Made by a program: the position numbers and the translations under genes. Under the pieces are notes generated by a model that was given only the letters and a program-made list of their open reading frames with translations, had not been told where the DNA came from and searched no databases. A stretch of DNA of 64,000 nucleotides, taken from Erinaceus europaeus (Eukaryota; Chordata; Mammalia; Eulipotyphla; Erinaceidae). The first letter of the stretch is position 1, and each line of letters opens with the position of its first letter. The stretch covers positions 75,247,519 to 75,311,518 of the forward strand of contig NC_080168.1 in assembly GCF_950295315.1 (NCBI RefSeq), given 5' to 3'. Shown one piece after another: positions 45,196-54,697 of the stretch.

Positions 45196-46171
45196 GGAAA
45201 TCAGGTGTGCATGCTTGCTAGAACCAATATGTATTAATTGGATGATATTCAATAGTTATAAGTTACACATAATGTCTAGGTTGCAAAAGTTGCTTTGCAT
45301 TATTTTATCCCTTTTTTCCACCAAACATGTCCTTTTAAAAATTCACATTACTTACACCACTGTATTTGTCTAAAGAGTAGAAGTTCACATGTCATTAAGG
45401 GCATCACTCATCACACACCCACCAGTAGTGAAATAATCCTGCACCACAGATCACCGGAGTCCCTGTATACTTCATTCCCACTCATCCCTTTGTCTTGGTT
45501 GCCTCTGTTCTACAGTGAGAAGTCGGGGATATTGTCTGGTCCTTGCTCTGATTCTTTATTTTCCATATGAGTGAATTTTTCTGCTTTAGATATACATTGC
45601 TTAATGCAATCTCTTCAAGTTCTACTCGTGTTTCACAAAAGAGTTCATCAGATGTTATAGTTCAGTAGTATTTTGCAATACATACCACATCTTCTTTATC
45701 TAACCATCAGTCAGTGGACACTTCGGATTTTCCATGATCTTAGCAATTGTAAATAATGCTGTAATGAACACAGGTGAGCTGACATCATATTCAATTAGCG
45801 TTTGGTTTTTTTCCCCCACATTTTTGGGACATAAATCCATATATATACTGTGCAAATGATACCTCTTTTATATTTTTGAAGGAATCTCCACAGTTTTTCA
45901 TAGAGACTACAGCTATATACATCCATATCAGTATTTTTGAGGGTTCGTTGCTCTCATCAATACCAATATCTCCTATTTCAGGTCTTTTTGGTATAGGTTA
46001 TTCTCACAGTTGTGAGGTGATACCTCACTGTTGTATTCATATACACTTCTCTAGTTAGTGACTTTAAATATCTTTCTATGTTCCTGTTGGCGACCTGTCT
46101 TTGGAGAACTGTCTACTCAGACTTTCTGCTTACTTTGCAAACAAGTTTTTTTCTGTATGATGAATTATATA

Positions 46172-46453
46172 TGTGGGGGGCAGTCACACACTGGGGTTAA
46201 GCACACATAGTACAAAGTGCAAGGACTCGTGCAAAGATGCGGTTCGAGCCACCAGCTCCCTACCTATGGGGGAGGGAGGGTCACTTCACAAGCATTGAAG
46301 CAGGTCTACAGGTGTCTTTCTTTCTCCATTTTCTATCTCTCCTTCCTTTCTCAATTTCTCTCTGTCCTATACAGAAAATGGCCACCAGGAGCAGTGGATT
46401 CATAGAATAGGCACCAAGCCCCAGAGATAACCCTGGAGGCAAAAAAAAAAAAA
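46172..46453 (+). repeat. hedgehog SINE, long 3' variant
   Basis: 'GCGGTTCGAGCCACCAGCTC', CT-rich middle, then directly the extra block 'GGCCACCAGGAGCAGTGGAT' to 'AACCCTGGAGGC' and poly(A). The AAC-rich region is missing. Confidence 0.9.
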
Positions 46454-46924
46454 ATTTGTGTGTATATGTGTGTGCACACACACACACTGAATTTTAACTA
46501 CTACTCACTTGTGTGATATGCAGATATTTTTGTCTTTTGGCTGGAAATCTTTTCATTTCATTGATAATTTCTTCAGTTGTATAGGAACTACTCTGTGTGA
46601 TCTAACCCTGTTTATTCATTTTGCTTTTTGTCTTTGTTGCCTTTTGAGTGAAATCACAAGACAACTCTTAAGCTGATACCTATGCTTTCTTCATTCTGTT
46701 TTAAGATTTCAGTTCTTACATTCAAATATTTCATACATTAAATTTACTCAACATGTAAGTAATTTTTGAGACAGTATTTTCATTCTTTATATGTGTCTGT
46801 TCACTTTCTCCAAAACATATCTTAGAGATTTTTATTTTCCTATTGTATTATCTTAACTCTTTTATCAAAATTTAACTATAATGTGTGGGTTTATTTTTTC
46901 ATTTTTTGTTTTTAATTACTTTTA

Positions 46925-47135
46925 TTTTATAAATCTTTATTTATTTATCATTTTATAGAGACAGAGAAAACTGAATGGGGTGGGGGAGATAGAGAAAGAC
47001 ATAGAGATATACCTGCAGCTCTGCTTCATCATTTCTGAAGCTTTCCCTCTGCAGGTAGGGACCAGGGACTTGAACCTAGGTCCTTGCACACTGTACTGTG
47101 TGCACTTAACAAGTTGTACCACCACCTGGCCTCCA
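46925..47135 (-). repeat. older SINE
   Basis: 'TAAATCTTTATTTATTTATC', GA-rich part, 'GGGACTTGAACCTAGGTCC', 'AAGTTGTACCACCACCTGGC'. Confidence 0.88.
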
Positions 47136-47401
47136 TGGGTTTATTTCTGAATTCTCAGTTCTACTGAGTTGATCTGTGTGACTGCCATACTATTTTTATT
47201 ACCATGAACTTAAGGATTCAAGTTGGAGAACATGGTTTCTCCATTATTTTTCCTTGGGGTTGCATTTGCTTTTAGGGGAATTTTATGGATCCATACCTTT
47301 TTTTTAATGTTTGTTCTATATCCTTGATGAATGTCATTAAAAGTCTTATAAGGATTAAGGAGTACATTAAGTGTGCATATTACAATAGGTAGCATGGGCA
47401 T

Positions 47402-47745
47402 TTTTTTTTTTTTTTTACCTCCAGGGTTATAGCTGGGGCTTGATGCCTGCACTACAAATCCACTGCTCATTGAGGCCATTTTTCCCATTTTATTTTTGCA
47501 CTTGTTGTTATTGTTATTTTTGTTATTGCTGTTGTTATTGTTGTTGGATAGGACAGACAGAACGAGAGGGGAGGGGAAGACAGAGAGGGGGAGAGAAATA
47601 TAGACACCTGCCAACCTGCTTCACCACTTGTGAAGTGACCCCCCTGCAGGTGGGGAGTCAGGGGCTGTAAACGGATTCCTTAGGCAGGTCCTTGCACTTC
47701 GCTCCCTGTGTACTTAACCAGCTACACTACTACCCAGCCCCCAGC
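47402..47745 (-). repeat. hedgehog SINE, long 3' variant
   Basis: Poly(T), 'ACCTCCAGGGTTATAGCTGG' (complement of the extra 3' block), AAC-region complement, GA-rich part, 'CAGGGGCTGTAAACGGATTC' and 'CACTACTACCCAGCCCCC'. Confidence 0.92.
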
Positions 47746-48164
47746 ATGGCCATTTTAATAATGTTAATTTATTTCATTCATAACTATGCAATAAATTTAT
47801 TTCCCTTTTTTGTTGTTTGTTTTGAATTTCTCTAGCAGTCTTAAAATTTTCACTGTACAACTCTTTACCTCCTTTGTTAAATTTATTCCCAAGTATTTCT
47901 TTGATATTGTTTTCCTGAATTTTTCTCTATTTCTTTGTTTGAATATAAACAGACTTTATATATTAATTTTGTTGCTTACCATTGTGCTGATGTATTATTT
48001 CCAATATTGGAGTCTCCTGGGGCCTTCTATATATAGTATTATGCCTACTTAAGATTATGACAGCTTTATTTCTTCTACAGTTTGTATTCCTTTTAATTTG
48101 TTTCCTTTTACCTCATTTTCTTGTGTAACTACTGTTCTTGCTAGAACATCCAATATTAAGATTA

Positions 48165-48289
48165 GTAACAATGGTGAGTGGTAGAACACACACTTCAACA
48201 TGTGCAAAGATCCCCCCATACCTAGAAGAGGAAGCTTTCACAAGTGCTGAAACAATGCTGCAGGCATTTTATCTCCCTCTCGCTCTCTG

Positions 48290-48320
<31 letters not shown>

Positions 48321-48435
48321 CACTCTCTCTTCCTCCTCAATTTCTCAATGTCCTATCAACAAAGGGGGGGGGATGCTGGTAGTAGTAAATTCCTCATGCA
48401 GACAGCAAGCCTCAGCAATAGCTCTGATGACAATA

Positions 48436-48474
<39 letters not shown>

Positions 48475-48477
48475 ATG
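48165..48477 (+). repeat. older SINE with (TC)n and (AAAT)n expansions
   Basis: Diverged head at 48170, (CT)n at about 48290-48320, a remnant of the long-variant 3' block ('GCAGACAGCAAGCCTCAGCA') and a tail of about ten AAAT units (48434-48477). Confidence 0.8.
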
Positions 48478-48716
48478 TGGAAAGTGGAATCTTGTCTTGC
48501 ACCTGATCTTAAAGAAAAATATTTCATTTTTTCTGAATTTAATATTTGTTATGTTATCAAACTATATGTAATTATATTGAAGTATCTTCTTTCTCTACAC
48601 ATTTTATTGAGTTTTGATGATAAATGGATGGATGTTAAATCTTTCCAAAAGATTTCTTTGCAACAACTTATAGTTTTCCTTATCTGCCCTTATTATACCA
48701 AAACTAGTGTTATGAT

Positions 48717-49658
48717 TCTTCTTCTTCTAGCGTTTGCCCTTCGTCCGTAGCCAGACAACAGCATCAGGTTGAGCCTGATGTAAAGTTTCGAGACCTCCTT
48801 TGAATCTGGAGAGGTGGCAGTCATTGACTATGTGGGTCATAGTCTGTCTGTAGCCGCAGGGGCAGTTCGGGTCATCTCTGGCTCCCCAGCGATGGAACAT
48901 AATGGCGCACCGGCCATGGTCTGTTCGATAGCGATTGAGGAGGGCCCAATCATAACGTGCTAGGTCAAAGCCGGGTTGACGCTTGCAGGGGTCTGTGATG
49001 AGGTGTTTGTTCTTTACCTGAGCTGACTGCCAACTCTGTTTCCAAGAGACTGGAACAGAGAAGTTCAGTGTAGGCGTAGGGGACCAGATTGGGTGACGAG
49101 ACGTCAAGCGTTGGACAGGGTGGGCGAAGATATCCTTGTATATTGGCAGGTCCGGTCGAGCGTAGACGCGGGAAATGAACTTAGATGATGCCGAATCTCG
49201 ACGAATATCTGGCGGGGCGATGTTGCTAAGAACTGGCAGCCATGGAACTGGGGTGGAACGGATGGTTCCAGAAATTATCCTCATGGAGGAATATAATTTG
49301 GAATCGACCAAGTGGACATGGGGGCTACGGAACCATACTGGGGCACAGTATTCTGCAGTAGAATAGCATACTGCCAGAGATGATGATCGTAGTGTGGAAG
49401 CGCTCGCGCCCCATGAGGAGCTGGCCAGTCTTGCAATGATGTTATTCCTCACGCCCACCTTTGCTGCAGTTTTTATGAGATGTTTGTGAAATGACAGAGT
49501 GTGATCGAGAGTAACGCCAAGATAGACTGGCTGGGCTTCATGCCGGATTCTCGTATCGCCAAGCTGCACATTAAGCTCACGCGAAGCCGAGGCATGGTGT
49601 AGATGGAAAACAGATGATACCGTTTTTGCAGTGCTAGGGATTAGTCGCCATTTTTTAC
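48717..49658 (-). mobile_element. Vingi-type non-LTR retrotransposon, 5'-truncated copy
   Basis: A 942-bp GC-richer insertion in the ancient L1, flanked by an exact 11-bp target duplication AGTGTTATGAT at 48706-48716 and 49659-49669. In element orientation it starts at TGTAAAAAATGGCGAC, inside ORF2, and ends with a stop codon followed by a GAA-type tail (plus reading TTCTTCTTCTTCTAG). Vingi assignment rests on recognition of the RT/C-terminal style, the absence of RNase H and the known presence of Vingi in hedgehogs. Confidence 0.9.
48727..49658 (-). CDS. ORF2 C-terminal fragment (post-RT region), Vingi-type
   Basis: Open from the truncated 5' edge to the TAG at 48727-48729. The segment begins just after the RT active site and contains 'YLGVTLDHTLSFHKHL' and 'STAEYCAPVW', both typical of the thumb region in the jockey/Ingi lineage. 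It ends with a Cys/His motif (C-x-C-x7-H-x4-C, 'CPCGYRQTMTHIVNDC') and stops shortly after it, so no RNase H follows. It shares all but about 12 of some 280 residues with the copy at 53.5 kb. Without the RT catalytic part it cannot act alone. Confidence 0.9.
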
Positions 49659-49908
49659 AGTGTTATGATATATCATATTAACTGATCCCATCTGTTCAGC
49701 CATCCTTATATACATGAAATAAATTCAAGTTGGTTGTGATATATGGTCCTCTTAATGATCACTGAACATAGTTTACTAAGTTTTTGTTGAGGACATATAT
49801 CTGGAGTTTTATCTTTCGTTACCTGCTCTTGGTACTATGCTATATTGGTTTCATAAGATGTGTTTGGAAGTATTTCCTTTCCAATTTGGGGGAGAAGAAA
49901 GTTTGAGC

Positions 49909-50141
49909 CAGATGGTTTAACTCATATGTAGAATCTAGAGAACTAATAAGCATGAAATCGAAAAAAAAGTATGAAAATTGTTTCTAAGACTTTGTGAGAA
50001 TTACAACAGTTATATTTGGGAAGTAGGAGAATGAAGACAAAGAACTTTGGAAGTGGGTGTGATGTGGAGCTATACACTATAACCTTTTAATCACAAAGAA
50101 AGTCACTATTTATCACAAAGAAAAACAAAATGAAGTAAAAG
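49909..50141 (+). mobile_element. short L1 3'-end insertion
   Basis: Contains L1 3'-end text ('TAACTCATATGTAGAATCTA') and an A-rich tail. The direct repeats AAAGTTTGAG at about 49899-49908 and 50142-50151 bracket it, and the ancient L1 resumes on the far side. Confidence 0.7.
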
Positions 50142-50315
50142 TTTGAGAAGCATAATCACTAAGCTTTCTTTGAAATTATGGTAGAGTTTACCAGTGGAGT
50201 CATCTGGTTCTGGACTTTTGGTATTTCGGAGACTTTTTGATATTGTTTCAATTTGCTTCCTTGATTGAGACATTCAGGTTTTTGCCCCCATAGATGAACC
50301 CCTTTATTTCTATTT

Positions 50316-50855
50316 TTTTATTTTATTTATAAAAAGGAAACAAAATACGCCTACTAGCTATCTACAGAAAGGATACCCACCCCACCCCCCAACTAGTCAT
50401 CTGCACTATTCCAGCCTTTAGGTCCATGATTATTCAACAATTTGTTTGACTTTATATGGTAACTCTCTTTTCAGCCACCAGGTTCCAGATGCTAGCATGA
50501 TGCTGACCAGACTTCCCTGGATAGACAACCCCACTAATATGTCCTGGAGCTCCACTTCCCAGAGCCCCACCCTACTAGGGAAAGAGAGAGGCAGGCTGGG
50601 AGTATGGATCGACCAGTCAACGCCCATGTTCAGCGGGGAAGCAATTATAGAAGCCAGACCTTCCACCTTCTGCATCCCACAATGACCCTGGGTCCGTGCT
50701 CCCAGAGGGATAAAGAATAGGAAAGCTATCAGGGGAGAGGATGGGATATGGAGATCTGGTGGTAGGAACTGTGTGGAGTTGTACCCCTCTTTTCCTATGG
50801 TTTTGTCAGTGTTCCCTTTTTGTTAAAAAAAAAAAAAAAGAATAAACAAACTTCA
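50316..50855 (+). mobile_element. retroposon family R, 5'-truncated
   Basis: From about 50343 ('ACGCCTACTAGCTATCTACA') to the terminus 'GTGTTCCCTTTTTG' plus poly(A), closely matching R at 57.8-58.3 kb. The bases before it (50316-50342, 'TTTATTTATAAAAAGGAAAC') resemble the R 3' end in reverse, perhaps a tiny twin-primed inversion. Confidence 0.88.
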
Positions 50856-51749
50856 AATCAGAAAGAAAAAAAAAAGGAATCACTGATTGTAAGTTCCTTT
50901 GAGTAATGTAACTATGAGGCCTGTTTTTCAGGCTCTGTCCCATTAGTATAAGAATCCTGCTCTAGAGCAATGTCTGGCTATGTTAAGAGATTTTACTTGC
51001 CCACAGCAGTATAGCAGTAATGTATATATTGCAGTTACACATAACTCTGGTGTCTGGCTGATACCCTGAGGGTCTGGAGATTGTTCATGGGATAACTGGA
51101 ATATACTCAATATCTTTGGGCATCAAAGGAATGTACCTGATGTAATGACAGTTGGATAGTGAAAGTTTTAAGCACTCTTACCCTGATGTTTCCCCTCTTA
51201 GAAATGTATTCAGATCTTTATTTGATGTATACCACCTGTTACTTCTGTCTTAACATTTAGTCCTGATGTATATTGTACTTTAAAAAACGCCTTTAATCTT
51301 CCTTGTCCCTTTTTAATGTAATGCATAATTTTACAAGTAATACTCCTGAAAGCTTGGGATGAACAGGCACACACCTGATACTCCCTAACACAAGATATGA
51401 TGTGTATCCCAACTGACCTCTTCTGATTAACTATATGGCTACTGGCTGTGTTTATTCTTCCTCCATCCTGGAATGCATCTAATCTCAGGGCACTGGAAAC
51501 TGCCTAAAGTTCTCAATCTGTACATCCCCATAGCTCTGTCTTCAGACTATCTTTTTTCTTTAGATTTCCTCTTCGGCCTGATAAATCCAATAGCATTTAG
51601 TGGCATGTTGTTTAGTTGTCACATATTTGCTCCAGCTTTTTGTGACTGATTTAAAGTTTTTTACCATTATGAATATACTTAATCTTTCTATCTTCCTAAA
51701 TGTATTGGTACTTTTAGTGTCTGAACATGCCCTCAAGAACAGTCTATAT
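50856..51749. other. no recognisable feature
   Basis: AT-rich with no supported gene or repeat. Confidence 0.4.
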
Positions 51750-51751
51750 GG

Positions 51752-52012
51752 GGGACCAGGAGGTAGTGCACATAGTTAAGCACAAACATTACTCTATGCA
51801 ATGACCTTGCTACCCATCTGCAGGGGGGGGGAGCACTTCAGGAACAGTGAAGCAAGTACTGCAGGTGTCTCTCTCTACATCTCCTCCTCCTCTGTCAGTT
51901 TCTATCCATCCTATCAAATAAAAAAGAAAAAATGGTCATCAGGAGGGGTGGATTCCTTGTATAGACATCTAGCTCCAGAGAAAACCATGGTAGCAATACA
52001 AAAATAAATAAA
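51752..52012 (+). repeat. diverged SINE, long 3' variant
   Basis: 'GGGGGACCAGGAGGTAGTGC', 'CCATCTGCAGGGGGGGGGAG', CT-rich middle, then 'GGTCATCAGGAGGGGTGGAT' block and an AAAT tail. Confidence 0.85.
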
Positions 52013-52237
52013 GAGTAGTCTTTATGCACTACTATGAATGCGTACTTCATTTTCATGGGGAATTTTTGGGAGGAGGGGAAAGAATAAAGATTGTCATTAA
52101 GCCCATCTAGACTGTTGTTTACAATTGACAATTGTCTGATTGACCTGTCCAATGAGGTAAGTGGAGGTGTTAAAGAACCCTACTTACTACATGCTGCTTT
52201 CAATATCCTCTCTAAATAAGTTAAAAAATGCTTTATG

Positions 52238-52507
52238 ACTTATTTATTTATTTATTCCCTTTTGTTACCCTTGTTGTTTTATTGCTGTCGCTATTACTGT
52301 TATCATTGTTGTTGGATAGGACAGAGAGAAATGGAGAGAGGAGGTGAAGATAGGGGGAGAGAAAGACAGACACCTGCAGACCTGCTTCACCACTTGTAAA
52401 GTGACTCCCTGAAGGTGGGGAGCCGGGGGCTCAAACCGGGATCCTTAAGCTGGTCCTTGCACTTTGTGCCATGTGTGCTTAACCTGCTGCACTATTGCCC
52501 GACTCCC
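52238..52507 (-). repeat. hedgehog tRNA-like SINE
   Basis: (TTTA)n, 'TTTTGTTACCCTTGTTGTTT', GA-rich part, 'GGGGGCTCAAACCGGGATCC', head 'CACTATTGCCCGACTCCC'. Confidence 0.94.
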
Positions 52508-52667
52508 ACTTTATGGCTTTTGATGTCCCTTTGCCTAGAGCACATTAATTGATGAGCATTATATTTTCTTGATGGTTCCATCATAACTATATTATATCCA
52601 TTCCTATTTCTTCTACCCTTTTTGAGCTGGACGTCTTCTTTATTGGAAATGCTTTTACCTATCTTTT

Positions 52668-53085
52668 ATTTTTATTTTATTAATTTTAATATTTTACATA
52701 TTTATTTATTATTGGGTAGAGACAGAAATTGAGAGAAGAGGAGAAAGAGGGGGGGAGAGACAGAGACACCTGCAGCCCTGCTTTACCACTCATGAAGCTT
52801 TCCCCATGCAGGTGGGGACCAGGGGCTTGAACCTGGGTCCTTGAACAGTGGAATGTATGTGCTTAGCCAGGTATACCACTGCCTGAATCCTTATTATTTA
52901 TTTTTTAAATTATTTTATTTATTTATTTACTGGATAGAGACAACCAGAAATTGAGGGTAAAGCACTGCTTTACCACTTATGAAGCTTCCCCCCTGCAAGT
53001 GGGGACTGGGGGACTAAACCTGGGCCCTTTGCACATTGTAACATGTGCGCTCAAACAGGTGTGCCACCTTCTGGCCTCTGTATCT
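52668..53085 (-). repeat. two older SINEs in tandem
   Basis: 52668-52888 ('AGGGGCTTGAACCTGGGTCC', 'CACTGCCTGAATCC') and 52889-53085 ('GGGACTAAACCTGGGCCC', 'GTGCCACCTTCTGGCCTC') are the short older variant in reverse orientation. Confidence 0.85.
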
Positions 53086-53255
53086 ATCTTTTATCATTTG
53101 CTTGTAGGAACATTCTCTAACCTTTTCTTTGAGACTATGTCTATCTTCTATCCCACATTTAACATGATCTCCTATATCAACCTTTACATATAAAACCCAA
53201 TTGAAAAGTTAATAGCTAAGCATCAACTACATACATAATAAGTCACTTTAGCTAG

Positions 53256-54677
53256 ACCTTCCTATCACCCGCCCAATTCCTATCACCCGCCCAAGCTGGT
53301 TTCCGCCCAGGAAGATCTACCTGCGAACAAGCCCTGGCCCTCTCAACTTACATCGAAAATGGATTCCAGAAGAATTTAAAGACGGTTGCTGTCTTTGTTG
53401 ATCTCACACCAGCCTATGACACGGTCTGGCACCGTGGTCTCCTAGTCAAGATCTCAAGATGCCTGCCTCCATGGGTGGCCAACACTATATCGTTTCTTCT
53501 CCAAAACAGAAGATTCCGGGTGCATCTGGGTGACAAGTCTAGCAGATGGAGACTTGTCTCAAGTGGCCTCCCCCAGGGCTCTGTTCTGACTCCTACGCTA
53601 TTTAATATTTACATCAATGACCTCCCAGAAACTTCTTCAAGGAAGTTCATCTACGCCGATGACATCTGCTGTGCAATTCAGGCATCCAAGTTCGACATCC
53701 TCGAGGAAACACTCACGAAAGACATGTCTCTGATATCTGATTACTGTAAAAAATGGCGACTAATCCCTAGCACTGCAAAAACGGTATCATCTGTTTTCCA
53801 TCTACACTATGCCTCGGCCTCGCGTGAGCTTAATGTGCAGCTTGGCGATACGAGAATCCGGCATGAAGCCCAGCCAGTCTATCTTGGCGTTACTCTCGAT
53901 CGCACTCTGTCATTTCACAAACATCTCATAAAAACTGCAGCAAAGGTGGGCGTGAGGAATAACATCATTGCAAGACTGGCCAGCTCCTCATGGGGCGCAA
54001 GCGCTTCCACACTACGATCATCATCTCTGGCAGTATGCTATTCCACTGCAGAATACTGTGCCCCAGTATGGTTCCGTAGCCCCCATGTCCACTTGGTCGA
54101 TTCCAAATTATATTCCTCCATGAGGATAATTTCTGGAACCATCCGTTCCACCCCGGTTCCATGGCTGCCAGTTCTTAGCAACATCGCCCCGCCAGATATT
54201 CGTTGGGATGCGGCATCATCTAAGTTCATTTCCCGTGTCTACACTCGACCGGACCTGCCAATATACAAGGATATCTTCGCCCACCCTGTCCAACGCTTGA
54301 CGTCTTGTCACCCAATCTGGTCCCCTACGCCTACACTGAACTTCTCTGTTCCAGTCTTTTGGAAACAGAGTTGGCAGTCAGCTCAGGTAAAGAACAAACA
54401 CCTCATCACAGACCCCTGCAAGCGTCAACCCGGCTTTGACCTAGCACGTTATGATTGGGCCCTCCTCAATCGCTATCGAACAGACCATGGCCGGTGCGCT
54501 GCTATGTTCCATCGCTGGGGAGTCAGAGACGACCCGAACTGCCCCTGCGGCTACAGACAGACTATGACCCACATAGTCAACGACTGCCACCTCTCCAGAT
54601 TCAAAGGAGGTCTCGAAACTTTACATCAGGCTCAACCTGACGCTGTTGACAGGCTACGGAAGAAGGGCAAATGCTAG
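53256..54677 (+). CDS. Vingi-type ORF2 fragment: reverse transcriptase and C-terminal domain
   Basis: Open for 474 codons from just after an in-frame TAG (53253-53255) to TAG 54675-54677. There is no real start codon because the element is truncated and the endonuclease domain is missing. Visible RT blocks in order: 'QAGFRPGRSTCEQAL' (53292 on), 'VFVDLTPAYDTVWHRGL' with the first catalytic Asp region, 'SGLPQGSVLTPTLFNIYIND', and the catalytic 'YADD' (53652-53663). Then come 'YLGVTLDRTLSFHKHL', 'STAEYCAPVW', and the Cys/His motif 'CPCGYRQTMTHIVNDC' (about 54540-54587). No RNase H follows, matching Vingi rather than Ingi. The first residues (FLSPAQ) are duplicated by an 18-bp tandem repeat. It is distinct from mammalian L1, L2 and RTE/BovB. 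A jockey-lineage relative is the alternative label. Confidence 0.88.
   Translation, partial: TFLSPAQFLSPAQAGFRPGRSTCEQALALSTYIENGFQKNLKTVAVFVDLTPAYDTVWHRGLLVKISRCLPPWVANTISFLLQNRRFRVHLGDKSSRWRLVSSGLPQGSVLTPTLFNIYINDLPETSSRKFIYADDICCAIQASKFDILEETLTKDMSLISDYCKKWRLIPSTAKTVSSVFHLHYASASRELNVQLGDTRIRHEAQPVYLGVTLDRTLSFHKHLIKTAAKVGVRNNIIARLASSSWGASASTLRSSSLAVCYSTAEYCAPVWFRSPHVHLVDSKLYSSMRIISGTIRSTPVPWLPVLSNIAPPDIRWDAASSKFISRVYTRPDLPIYKDIFAHPVQRLTSCHPIWSPTPTLNFSVPVFWKQSWQSAQVKNKHLITDPCKRQPGFDLARYDWALLNRYRTDHGRCAAMFHRWGVRDDPNCPCGYRQTMTHIVNDCHLSRFKGGLETLHQAQPDAVDRLRKKGKC
53259..53294. repeat. 18-bp exact tandem duplication at the Vingi 5' junction
   Basis: TTCCTATCACCCGCCCAA occurs twice in a row (53259-53276 and 53277-53294). 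Its first four bases overlap the end of the target duplication. Confidence 0.97.
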
Positions 54678-54684
54678 AAGAAGA
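53263..54684 (+). mobile_element. Vingi-type non-LTR retrotransposon, longer copy
   Basis: 5'-truncated insertion of about 1.42 kb between a 13-bp target duplication AGCTAGACCTTCC (53250-53262 and 54685-54697). It ends with TAG immediately followed by AAGAAGAA, with essentially no 3' UTR. It is GC-richer than the surroundings. It encodes most of the RT domain and the C-terminal Cys/His motif with no stop. The opposite-orientation copy at 48.7-49.7 kb is a separate event with its own target duplication. Confidence 0.93.
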
Positions 54685-54697
54685 AGCTAGACCTTCC

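Larger units (their letters stand above)
45350..50290 (-). mobile_element. ancient L1 remnant, repeatedly interrupted
   Basis: Reverse L1 text runs left (3' UTR, 'AGCAATTGTAAATAATGCTG TAATGAACA') to right (ORF2 RT region, 'TTACCAGTGGAGTCATCTGG'). Intermediate stretches are at 46500-46920, 47140-47400, 47750-48140, 48480-48705 and 49670-49895. The interruptions are SINEs (46172, 46925, 47402, 48165), the Vingi copy (48717-49658) and an L1 tail (49909-50141). It is too decayed for any frame and is the oldest layer of the nest. Confidence 0.8.

Noticed and set aside
45036..45252. Arg-Glu and Ser-Leu repeat proteins
   Set aside because: Produced by a (GA)n microsatellite read on both strands.
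49175..49366. Frames opposite the Vingi copies (also 53965-54162, 54038-54229 and 54455-54640)
   Set aside because: Antisense or shifted shadows of the Vingi ORF. They recur in both copies only because the copies are nearly identical.
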